NCBI GenBank assembly: GCA_963933205.1
Contig: CAWVTK010000109.1
Coordinates: 1 to 6,664, forward strand
Reading direction: 5' to 3'
DNA: 6,664 nucleotides
Source of the DNA: UBA6772 sp963933205
GTDB taxonomy: Bacteria; Bacteroidota; Bacteroidia; Flavobacteriales; UBA7430
Both the position numbers and the translations under genes were made by a program. Below are positions 1 through 5,409 of the stretch, one piece after another. The first letter of the stretch is position 1, and every line of letters starts with the position of its first letter. Below the pieces are notes generated by a model that saw only the letters and a program-made list of their open reading frames with translations, did no database searches and was not told the origin of the DNA.

Positions 1-492
1 CATCTCGTTATTGTTCATCATCTCGTTTTGTAACGATGAAATTTGCTCGTCTTGATACATGTGATTATACATCTCCAATTCGTTCGCAATCATCATTTCC
101 TCTTGGAGCGTGATTAGAGAAGCCTCAAGCGAAGCAATAGAACCATCTGTATTTAATGGGTTTGAAATTACTGAAGAAAACTGAAATCCTTCCACTTCAT
201 TAATCATTTTAACTTGGTATCCTCGTGCAAATTGAAAATCTCCAATAGCATTAAATCCCCAGTCGGGAATGTATGCTAAGCCCAAACCATCTTTTACAAT
301 TTCAATTTCAGTAGCTATTTCTGTAAAAGCACTGAGAACATCAATTTGTTCTGTTGACACGTAACCAAACATGCTCCAGCCTTGAGGTAGGTAAAGTGTA
401 GAGTCGTTTTGCTGACTTTGGGCATTAGAAACATAGCTAGTTGTAAGTAAAAGTGCTAGTAAACTCAAGATGTTTTTTAAATTTCTTCTCAT
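1..492 (-). CDS. Secreted protein with N-terminal LPxGWSMFGY-type domain, partial (C-terminus off window)
   Basis: This ORF begins at the ATG read on the minus strand at 492 and stays open for 164 codons to the left edge, so the C-terminus is missing. Seen: a signal peptide (basic MRRNLK, hydrophobic ILSLLALLLTTSY, likely cleavage after SNA at residue 24). A compact domain follows at about residues 33-108, with LPQGWSMFGYVS near 35-46, IVKDGLGLAYIPDWGFNAIG near 65-84 and FARGYQVKM near 88-96. From about residue 119 comes a Glu/Met/Asn/Gln-rich, probably helical or coiled-coil stretch containing SLEASLITLQEEMM and SLQNEMMNNNEM. From memory, the first domain recurs in secreted proteins of marine Flavobacteriales, often in front of variable regions; its function is unknown to me. 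There is no Shine-Dalgarno before the ATG, as is usual in this phylum. A consensus promoter lies about 120 bases upstream. The lost C-terminus could hold the functional domain or a sorting signal, so no role is assigned. Confidence 0.88.
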   Translation of the reverse strand, partial: MRRNLKNILSLLALLLTTSYVSNAQSQQNDSTLYLPQGWSMFGYVSTEQIDVLSAFTEIATEIEIVKDGLGLAYIPDWGFNAIGDFQFARGYQVKMINEVEGFQFSSVISNPLNTDGSIASLEASLITLQEEMMIANELEMYNHMYQDEQISSLQNEMMNNNEM

Positions 493-523
493 AATTTGGG
501 GGTAAAATAGTTGTACTTATTAA

Positions 524-555
524 TTTGATAAAGATTAGTTATTTTGTTAAGTTTG
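524..555 (+). promoter_or_regulatory. Bacteroidota-type promoter match on the plus strand
   Basis: TTTG (524-527), 20 bases, then TAAGTTTG (548-555) matches the TTTG/TAnnTTTG consensus exactly. The predicted start near 562 lies about 460 bases before the gene at 1025, so it would give either a very long leader or a separate short transcript. It points towards the minus-strand promoter at 616-647, so the two would transcribe into each other. No closer full-consensus promoter was found for the 1025 gene. A degenerate box (TTTG at 965-968 and a TAATTTG-like sequence at 992-998) is an alternative. Confidence 0.3.
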
Positions 556-615
556 TTTTAGCAGTCTGAAGCTTGTATTTAGTGTTAAGTTCATGCCTTT
601 TGGCTTGCTCTAATA

Positions 616-647
616 CAAACATAGTCTTGCCTGTTGTAAAACACAAA
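616..647 (-). promoter_or_regulatory. Bacteroidota-type promoter for the leftmost minus-strand gene
   Basis: Read on the minus strand, TTTG (644-647) is followed after 20 bases by TATGTTTG (616-623). This matches exactly the Bacteroidota primary sigma consensus TTTG-N~20-TAnnTTTG. Transcription would start near 609 and leave a leader of about 115 bases before the ATG at 492. That leader is long but plausible. In A+T-rich DNA a chance match is possible, so the assignment rests on motif quality and orientation only. Confidence 0.5.
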
Positions 648-913
648 ATTATAGGCAGGACAAATAGGGTGACATTGTTCTATTTAAAGGATTCTGAGTG
701 GGTATTAAAATTGTATAAACTTTATTGAGAGTGTTTTAAGTGCAGAATTGTGAAACAATAAAATTAGAGATTAATTTAGGCTTTGAATTTATAGAAAGGA
801 TTTTTAAACTTACCATAACTTATTTTTTCAAGTAAAATGAACAAGTGTTTTAATGTAAGATGTATGCTTTTTATAATTTCTTGTTTTCCATAGAATACTA
901 ATGTTTGGATTTT

Positions 914-994
914 ATGAGTTTGAAAACAGTGCTACTAGGTGAAAAATATAGTTTGCTTGATTTCTTTGTAAATACTATGATTGAATTGGGCTAA
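914..994 (+). CDS. Possible 26-residue leader ORF upstream of the YHYH gene
   Basis: An ATG at 914 opens 26 codons ending in TAA at 992-994, 30 bases before the ATG of the YHYH gene. The peptide starts MSLKTVLLGEKYSLLDFF and ends MIELG. Its composition is protein-like rather than low complexity, but there is no ribosome binding site and no homology that I recognise. Short open stretches are expected by chance in a 532-base spacer, so this may be noise or an upstream ORF in the long leader. Confidence 0.15.
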   Translation: MSLKTVLLGEKYSLLDFFVNTMIELG

Positions 995-1024
995 TTTGTT
1001 GAGATTAGCTAAAAATACTACCCT

Positions 1025-2227
1025 ATGAAGAAAGCTTTATTTTATCTGGTATTCGTACTAGTAACATCCACTAACATTTTAGCTCAGCCAGAATTGAGTT
1101 CTTGGAAGTTAAATATATCTAATGAAACGGGTTATAATAACCTGCCTAGTAACGTGCAATCTGTTGCGTATACTCCAGACGATGTATACGTAAGTTGCTC
1201 CTGTATTCCAGGATACGATATTGGTCCCTGGGCTGGGAATCCGAATCAGGCCGAAAACCAAAATTTTTGCTATAAAATTACTCGCAAACCTCAAGCAAGT
1301 GCCAATAATCAAGAAACGGGTATGGGTCATATTGGAGTTTGGTCTAATGGTGTTTCTATTTTTAATGCTAAAGATGCATTTTCGTACAACAATCAGGGCA
1401 TTTGGAACCAAGATGCTTTGGTTTTTGAAGGAAGCTCTTTTGATGAATGTTTAGGCCATCCAGCTCCAAATGGAGAATACCACAATCATATCAATCCCAC
1501 TTGTTTGTACGACGATTTAGACGATCAAATTCATTCGCCATTAATTGGCTATGCTTTTGATGGATTTCCAATATATGGAGCCTATGCCTTTGCAAATTCT
1601 AACGGAACCGGTGCCATAAAAAGAATGGAAACCAGCTACCGTTTAAGAGTTATTACTCAGCGCCACTCACTTTCTGACGGAACTAATTTAGGTGCAAACC
1701 AATTTGGCCCCAATGTTTCAGATGAGTATCCTTTAGGGAGTTATTTGGAAGATTATGAATTTGTAGATGGGTTTGGAGACTTAAACGAGTTTAACGGTCG
1801 TTTTTGTATAACTCCAGAATACCCAGAAGGTATTTTCGCTTATTTTGTTACGATTGATGAACAAGCCAATCCACTATACCCTTACACGATTGGCCCGAGC
1901 TACTTCGGAATCGTTCAGTCTGGAAACACAGGGCCTCAATCTGGGCACAACGCCATTGCAAACGATGCAATTTCTTACAATTTGAGTGTAGAAAATACAG
2001 AGATAGAATTTAATGTTTATCCCAACCCAACCGATCAGTTCGTTTACATATGCAACACCAACAAAGGACAGCTTTTGTTGTTTAATTTAGTAGGAGAATT
2101 GCTGGAGTACAAGATCCACGATGGCTCGCTTACGGCACTCAATTTAGCGTCTTATTCCTCGGGTATGTATATTGTTCAATTCAAATCGGACGATTTAATG
2201 AGTACAACAAACATTGTAAAAAAATAG
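1025..2227 (+). CDS. Secreted YHYH-domain protein with T9SS type A C-terminal sorting domain
   Basis: This is an exported protein of 400 residues. The start at 1025 is supported because it immediately gives a signal peptide (MKKALFYLVFVLVTSTNILA, cleavage probably A20/Q21). Residues about 45-300 match the YHYH domain family: the VYVS...IGPW region at 54-69, GVWSNGVSIFNAKDAFSYN at 104-122, GEYHNHINP at 150-158, IGYAFDGFPIYG at 174-185, then GDLNEFNGRFCITPEYPEG at 251-269 and AYFVTID near 272-278. The signature is Y-H-N-H (152-155) rather than Y-H-Y-H. Residues about 329-400 form a T9SS type A sorting tail: FNVYPNPT, a LFNLVGELL strand, LASYSSGMYIVQ and a terminal VKK. In such proteins the tail is normally removed on crossing the outer membrane, and the protein is released or anchored at the surface. 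Cysteines at 58, 60, 82, 142, 160 and 261 could form disulfides. The biochemical role of YHYH domains is not established to my knowledge. The gene stands alone and converges with the exonuclease gene. Confidence 0.93.
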   Translation: MKKALFYLVFVLVTSTNILAQPELSSWKLNISNETGYNNLPSNVQSVAYTPDDVYVSCSCIPGYDIGPWAGNPNQAENQNFCYKITRKPQASANNQETGMGHIGVWSNGVSIFNAKDAFSYNNQGIWNQDALVFEGSSFDECLGHPAPNGEYHNHINPTCLYDDLDDQIHSPLIGYAFDGFPIYGAYAFANSNGTGAIKRMETSYRLRVITQRHSLSDGTNLGANQFGPNVSDEYPLGSYLEDYEFVDGFGDLNEFNGRFCITPEYPEGIFAYFVTIDEQANPLYPYTIGPSYFGIVQSGNTGPQSGHNAIANDAISYNLSVENTEIEFNVYPNPTDQFVYICNTNKGQLLLFNLVGELLEYKIHDGSLTALNLASYSSGMYIVQFKSDDLMSTTNIVKK

Positions 2228-2260
2228 GGCTACGTATTAAATTGTAGTTCTTCGGGTAAA

Positions 2261-2290
2261 AAAAATAGTCTAATGACTTCACCTATTTTT
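2261..2290. terminator. Weak A+T-rich hairpin between convergent genes
   Basis: AAAAATAG (2261-2268) and CTATTTTT (2283-2290) form an 8-bp inverted repeat around a 14-base loop, 33 bases past the stop of the YHYH gene and 26 bases past the stop of the exonuclease gene. The A and T runs make it readable in both directions, but only one pair is G:C. It is therefore a candidate bidirectional terminator, not a strong one. Confidence 0.3.
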
Positions 2291-2316
2291 AGTAAGTAGC
2301 AGAGTAGATTCTTTCA

Positions 2317-2886
2317 TTAAATAACACCTCTTTTTCTCAGTTCCCAAAAACATTTTTCGGTTATAGAAATGTCTACCAAAGCATCGTGTGCATTCTCAAA
2401 ATCTTCTCCAAAAAGTTTAATATGAAGCTCCGATAGGGTAGGCCATTTGTAACCGTATTGCCCAGGAACCTTACAGTATTCTGTAGAAGACTTCATAGTG
2501 CAAAGCTTTCGCGTAAGCTCAAAAGAACTCGGAACATCCATTCGGATAAGTTCTGCACCCATAATTTTTTCATCGAAACTGATGTTGTGTGCACCAATGT
2601 AATCTGCTTGATTTACCGCCTCATTAAACTTGTGCAATACCTCAATTAAAGGAATTCCCTGTGCATGTGCCATCTCCGTAGTAATGCCATGAACATCTGA
2701 AGCTCCAGTAGGTATGCTAAAACCGTCTGGCTTAATGATGTGAACCTGCGTGTCTAATTTGTTTCCATCTGCATCGCATAAAATCCAAGCAATTTGGATC
2801 ATACGTGGCCAGTTGTCTAAATCGCTTACCGGTGCTTTCCAGTTTTTTGGAAGCCCTGTGGTTTCCGTGTCAAAAAATAAGTACAT
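2317..2886 (-). CDS. DnaQ-like DEDDh 3'-5' exonuclease
   Basis: This 189-residue cytoplasmic protein is of the RNase T/DnaQ exonuclease family, which removes nucleotides from 3' ends using two metal ions. All three Exo motifs are present: ExoI FFDTETTGL with D6 and E8, ExoII HNISFD with D105 (residues 100-105), and ExoIII AHDALVD with H167 and D172, the H-x4-D spacing of the DEDDh class. The length is that of a single exonuclease domain with no polymerase or GIY-YIG fusion. The start at 2886 is right because the ExoI strand begins at residue 3. The central part (KWPTLSELHIKLFG at 147-160) is typical of stand-alone homologues as I recall them. It could be a proofreading subunit or a repair or RNA-processing nuclease; the sequence does not decide between these, so I give no gene symbol. 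No exact promoter box was found upstream. The 246-base spacer to the next minus-strand gene suggests its own promoter or read-through. Confidence 0.92.
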   Translation of the reverse strand: MYLFFDTETTGLPKNWKAPVSDLDNWPRMIQIAWILCDADGNKLDTQVHIIKPDGFSIPTGASDVHGITTEMAHAQGIPLIEVLHKFNEAVNQADYIGAHNISFDEKIMGAELIRMDVPSSFELTRKLCTMKSSTEYCKVPGQYGYKWPTLSELHIKLFGEDFENAHDALVDISITEKCFWELRKRGVI

Positions 2887-3056
2887 ACGCGTTGTTGTTT
2901 TTTGTTTGTAAGGTTGCTTCGTAATTTGTTTTAATAAATTTTAAATTCTTCAATTTGATATTAAGTTCTAGGTGATTTCTGAAAAAAAATAAAAACCTAA
3001 CTGATGCGGATTGTGCGAACGAGTATTACTAAAATTAAATATGCCTTAAGAGAATT

Positions 3057-3109
3057 TTGCATTGTACTTAGCCATAAATGCCGCTGGCAATAGTACGCAA
3101 TCTTTTGCG
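3057..3109. repeat. Two mutually exclusive hairpins downstream of the PH-like gene
   Basis: CGCAA (3096-3100), a TCTT loop and TTGCG (3105-3109) form a 5-bp hairpin. The same GCAA (3097-3100) can instead pair with TTGC (3057-3060), continuing through GTACT/AGTAC (3064-3068 with 3092-3096) and GCC/GGC (3071-3073 with 3086-3088). On the minus strand this lies just past the stop of the PH-like gene, where it could act as a 3' end or processing structure. Neither strand shows a clean U-run right after it. Confidence 0.3.
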
Positions 3110-3132
3110 CATTATTTTTAGAGTCTAAATGC

Positions 3133-3876
3133 CTAGGCCTGAATCAGTCCCTGAATAATTTTTCGAACATCAAAACCGTTGAGCATAAATTTCACCTTTC
3201 CCTCTTTCCACTGCTCTCCATTCTCCAATCTTGGACTCACAGTCATGTTAAAACGTACATTGTCTAGTCCCATAAAATACTCTACATTTTGTTTTGCAGT
3301 ACGGTCTATTAAAATGCCGTTTTCAACTGGTTTTGCCGATACAATTTTAGAAAGCGAAACGTCTAATGATTTTTTACCTCCCGAGAATATTAGGCGTTTG
3401 TTTGTTAATATAAAGTGTCCGGTATCTAGTACAGCAATTCTTTTTTCTGGTGCAGATTCAAAGGCTCCAAAACGGTACGAAATTCCTTTCATAATTCGAA
3501 TGGAGTAGCCACTGTGGCTTCCTTTAACTTTAATGGTTTTCTCTTCACAAAGTTGAATCGATGGAATGTCGAATATCAGTTTTTCTTCTTTTTTAAGAAA
3601 TACATCGCTCGTAAAATGACTGGCTACTTCTCCAGCAATAAATTCATTTAAAAGTAAGTTTCTGTGGCGCTCTACTGCCTCATCTGGAAGACCACTAAAC
3701 AAGCTCTTTTGAGTTGTAAGCTTGCTTAAATATTTTTGGGGCTTTAGCACAATAAGTACTGCTAAAAGTGCCGCTACAATCATGGAGGTTTCTTGGTTAT
3801 GTAAATAGAGTTCGATTACAACAAATCCAATTACAAAAACCAATACAGCTAAAAAGTATTTTTTGATATAGCTCAT
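3133..3876 (-). CDS. Membrane-anchored protein with a PH/GRAM-like domain
   Basis: This 247-residue protein has two hydrophobic segments at the N-terminus (about 8-24, FLAVLVFVIGFVVIELY, and 31-45, MIVAALLAVLIVLKP), which probably form a membrane hairpin with the rest in the cytoplasm. A charged helical linker with EAVERHRNLLLNEFIAGE follows at 66-83. Residues about 97-205 look like a bacterial PH/GRAM-like fold: IPSIQLCEE, then GYSIRIMKGISYRFG, then the characteristic DTGHFILTNKRLIFSGG (151-167), VSLSKIVSAKPVENGILI (173-190) and a final strand with EYFMGL. The 'TNKRLIF' strand is the most telling feature, recalled from bacterial PH-like and GRAM-like families. The role is unknown; such domains usually mediate lipid or protein contacts. 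The start at 3876 precedes the first membrane segment. A degenerate promoter-like pair (CAAA at 3954 and 3924 on the plus strand) lies just upstream. The neighbours give no functional hint. Confidence 0.8.
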   Translation of the reverse strand: MSYIKKYFLAVLVFVIGFVVIELYLHNQETSMIVAALLAVLIVLKPQKYLSKLTTQKSLFSGLPDEAVERHRNLLLNEFIAGEVASHFTSDVFLKKEEKLIFDIPSIQLCEEKTIKVKGSHSGYSIRIMKGISYRFGAFESAPEKRIAVLDTGHFILTNKRLIFSGGKKSLDVSLSKIVSAKPVENGILIDRTAKQNVEYFMGLDNVRFNMTVSPRLENGEQWKEGKVKFMLNGFDVRKIIQGLIQA

Positions 3877-4035
3877 AAGTAAGGCGGAATTTTATAAGCC
3901 ACTAATATACTTAAAAATGCAAGCAAATACTTAAAGCTATTTTGCTTTAAATTCAAAAAAAATCCTACATCCTACATTTTATTTTGAAGAACTTAGTTGC
4001 CTAAGGTTTGTAAATAAAACACCAATACGTTCTAT

Positions 4036-4929
4036 TTAGGCTTCTATATGCTTTGGCAATGTATTGTTTTCATACTTGTTGTGAATTAGAATTATAGCCA
4101 ATCCAAAAAGAACAGCCAGTACAATTAACACAGTACTTATTAAACCACTTACACCAAAAGAAAGACGGATTAAAATTGTTGAAACTATAAATCCGGAATT
4201 TCGTATAATTTTATGAAACTTATCTGTGTAAAAAAACGAAATTAAAAGAAGAACAACATCCACCAATATTAAAACAGTAAAAAACTCATCAAAGAATAAG
4301 TTGTTAATGGTTTCAAAATCAGGAAAGTCATTTGAAGATAAAGAAATTCCAGCGCTCCAATTAAAGAGTGTGATTAAAGCCATTGTAAAAAATATGGGAA
4401 CCAATACCACGGCAATTAATTTCTTTCTGCGAATAAAGCGGTCAATATTTAATTTGGCATTACTCTTTGGTTCTGATTTGATCATTTCCTGTTTTTGAAA
4501 CTGATAAATTAAGTAGAATAGAATGATGGATGCCAAGATGTCGTAGGTAAATTGTAAGTCCCCCTTTATGTCAAACCATTCGGAGGTAAGTTCTAATGTA
4601 GATAAATCCTTAAACAATTTTCGAATAATAATAAGTGTTATTATTTCATACTGCTTGGTTATGTAAGTGGTAAAAGATTTTGGTAAGTAATAAATCAGCA
4701 AGTAAACCTCATAAATAAGTATAAATGAGAAAGGGGTGTAAATTGCAGATATCGGATTTGTTAAGAGTTCTGATTCCGAAAGAAAATTAATAATGCCGAA
4801 TTTGGACAGGTAGATAAAAATTAGATGAATGAAAAATCCGATCAGTGCAACATAAAGGATTGTTCTTTCAATCCGTGTTTTAGCCTGCTCAGACAGAAAA
4901 AATTGATGTAGTTTATGGAGTAGATTCAT
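4036..4929 (-). CDS. Multi-pass integral membrane protein of unknown function
   Basis: I do not recognise this 297-residue family with certainty. Seen: membrane segments at about 23-42, 62-82, 128-144, 171-190, 214-233 and 260-283, with shorter, more amphipathic hydrophobic stretches at 94-103 (EIITLIIIRK) and 245-256 (SGFIVSTILIRL). That makes six to eight passes and no signal peptide. Charged loops include FIRRKK at 165-170 and a basic turn TDKFHKIIRNSG at 235-246. The C-terminal tail (HNKYENNTLPKHIEA) is polar. There are no Walker motifs, cofactor motifs or metal-binding clusters. The gene has no A+T-rich leader of its own: a 28-codon ORF on the same strand ends 9 bases before its ATG at 4929, which would fit co-transcription. 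A transporter, a channel-like protein or a scaffold all remain possible. The start choice is firm, because an amphipathic helix precedes the first membrane segment. Confidence 0.8.
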   Translation of the reverse strand: MNLLHKLHQFFLSEQAKTRIERTILYVALIGFFIHLIFIYLSKFGIINFLSESELLTNPISAIYTPFSFILIYEVYLLIYYLPKSFTTYITKQYEIITLIIIRKLFKDLSTLELTSEWFDIKGDLQFTYDILASIILFYLIYQFQKQEMIKSEPKSNAKLNIDRFIRRKKLIAVVLVPIFFTMALITLFNWSAGISLSSNDFPDFETINNLFFDEFFTVLILVDVVLLLISFFYTDKFHKIIRNSGFIVSTILIRLSFGVSGLISTVLIVLAVLFGLAIILIHNKYENNTLPKHIEA

Positions 4930-4938
4930 ATCCGATTC

Positions 4939-5025
4939 TTAGTAACCTGTTTTGTCCAAGGCTTTGTTAATGGTCTTACAGCATTTCGAACTTTGCTTTG
5001 CACTCATTAGCGTGTTTGTATTCAT
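4939..5025 (-). CDS. Candidate 28-residue small protein upstream of the membrane protein
   Basis: The minus strand opens an ATG at 5025 and runs 28 codons to TAA at 4939-4941, leaving 9 bases before the ATG of the membrane protein gene. A second ATG at 5007 would give 22 residues. The peptide is lysine-rich and polar with a double cysteine: MNTNTLMSAKQSSKCC, then KTINKALDKTGY. A stop codon lies two codons upstream, so it is not the tail of a longer ORF. Another short ORF (5025-5087, 20 codons, MMQSVGNEILLYTL...) ends with a TGA overlapping this ATG by one base. The tight spacing favours a leader peptide or small operon partner. The lack of a Shine-Dalgarno, the small size and the absence of known homologues keep confidence low. 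Confidence 0.35.
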   Translation of the reverse strand: MNTNTLMSAKQSSKCCKTINKALDKTGY

Positions 5026-5070
5026 CAGCTAATATAACTAAAAATAAGAGTATAAAGGAGAATTTCGTTC

Positions 5071-5103
5071 CCAACAGATTGCATCATCTAACAATCCGCT
5101 TGG
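5071..5103. repeat. Imperfect hairpin in the divergent spacer
   Basis: CCAA (5071-5074) pairs with TTGG (5100-5103), and GATTG (5077-5081) with CAATC (5092-5096), around a 10-base loop. In competition, CTAACAA (5088-5094) can pair with TTGTTAG (5122-5128). No clear terminator or operator identity can be given. Confidence 0.3.
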
Positions 5104-5131
5104 TTTATGTGTTCTTATAGCTTGTTAGTTT

Positions 5132-5166
5132 ACAGTAAAATAGCCTCGTATACGCCGGTTTACTGT
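5132..5166. repeat. Inverted repeat ACAGTAAA/TTTACTGT with an internal palindrome
   Basis: ACAGTAAA (5132-5139) and TTTACTGT (5159-5166) are perfect reverse complements around a 19-base loop. That loop itself contains the perfect 8-base palindrome CGTATACG (5147-5154). The nearly concentric arrangement, in a spacer between divergent genes, suits either a regulator binding site or a folded transcript. It sits about 245 bases upstream of the thioredoxin-fold start and is more G+C-rich than its surroundings. Confidence 0.45.
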
Positions 5167-5298
5167 TTGTAACGAATCTAGCTCACTCAATTGTTTTCTA
5201 TAAAAATTTTAATCGTTTTTTTTTATCCCTCCATGCCTTTTCAATTTTATCCAAGCGTTTTATTAGTTGATAATCGTTCTCTACTAAATTTTTATTTT

Positions 5299-5323
5299 GT
5301 GATTTTGCATTTATAAAAATCAC
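5299..5323. repeat. Perfect 8-bp inverted repeat upstream of the thioredoxin-fold promoter
   Basis: GTGATTTT (5299-5306) and AAAATCAC (5316-5323) are separated by 9 bases. The repeat lies about 55 bases upstream of the -7 box at 5379, a position where an activator could bind. The half-site spacing does not fit the CRP/FNR consensus, so no regulator is named. Confidence 0.35.
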
Positions 5324-5378
5324 GATTTATGCTAGGTTTGCATCTGCTGTTTTACACAGATTAATGGTTTAAATTCCC

Positions 5379-5386
5379 TACTTTTG
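5379..5386 (+). promoter_or_regulatory. -7 box of the thioredoxin-fold gene promoter
   Basis: TACTTTTG matches TAnnTTTG exactly and lies 23 bases before the ATG at 5410, giving a predicted start near 5392 and a short leader of about 18 bases. There is no exact TTTG at the -33 distance; the closest is TTTA at 5351-5354, 24 bases upstream. The weak -33 box is compatible with activator dependence. Confidence 0.5.
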
Positions 5387-5409
5387 TATTAAACTTATAA
5401 ATCAAAGTC

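Larger units (their letters stand above)
493..1024. other. A+T-rich intergenic spacer between divergent genes
   Basis: This 532-base stretch separates the minus-strand gene ending its leader here from the plus-strand YHYH gene. It holds two consensus promoter matches facing each other (524-555 plus, 616-647 minus) and a possible short leader ORF of 26 codons (914-994). The region around 690-900 is A+T-rich with no other structure I can support. No RNA gene or convincing long ORF was seen. Confidence 0.7.
4930..5409. other. Divergent intergenic region with clustered inverted repeats
   Basis: These 480 bases separate the minus-strand membrane protein gene from the plus-strand thioredoxin-fold gene. 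They hold the candidate 28-codon ORF (4939-5025), a hairpin at 5071-5103, an inverted repeat with a palindromic loop at 5132-5166, a minus-strand open stretch without ATG (5198-5323), an inverted repeat at 5299-5323 and the plus-strand promoter box at 5379-5386. The segment 5201-5330 is A+T-rich. No tRNA or ribosomal RNA was seen. Confidence 0.65.

Noticed and set aside
1109..1411. 100-codon ORF on the minus strand within the YHYH gene
   Set aside because: It lies wholly inside a convincing gene with signal peptide, domain motifs and sorting tail. The antisense translation has no recognisable features.
2997..3132. Minus-strand frame open past the stop of the PH-like gene, suggesting a frameshifted C-terminal extension, plus a 29-codon plus-strand ORF at 3004-3093
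   Set aside because: The extension frame has no motif or clear slippery site, and the PH-like gene ends naturally. The plus-strand peptide is short, basic and featureless. Both are consistent with chance.
3179..3508. 109-codon plus-strand ORF within the PH-like gene
   Set aside because: It is antisense to the conserved PH-like region and has no domain or initiation signals; a frame shadow.
3962..3975. Tandem copy of ATCCTAC
   Set aside because: Two 7-base copies are too few and too short to call a repeat element.
3992..4005. CTTAG-TTGC-CTAAG hairpin past the membrane protein gene as a terminator
   Set aside because: The stem is 5 bp and no U-run follows it on the minus strand.
5085..5130. 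Integron attC-like site: CTAACAATCCGCTTGG ... CTTGTTAG recalls the ends of gene-cassette recombination sites
   Set aside because: The outer repeats pair over only 7 bases, the inner arms do not pair with each other, the right core fails GTTRRRY at one position, and at about 46 bases it is shorter than known attC sites. No integrase gene is present.
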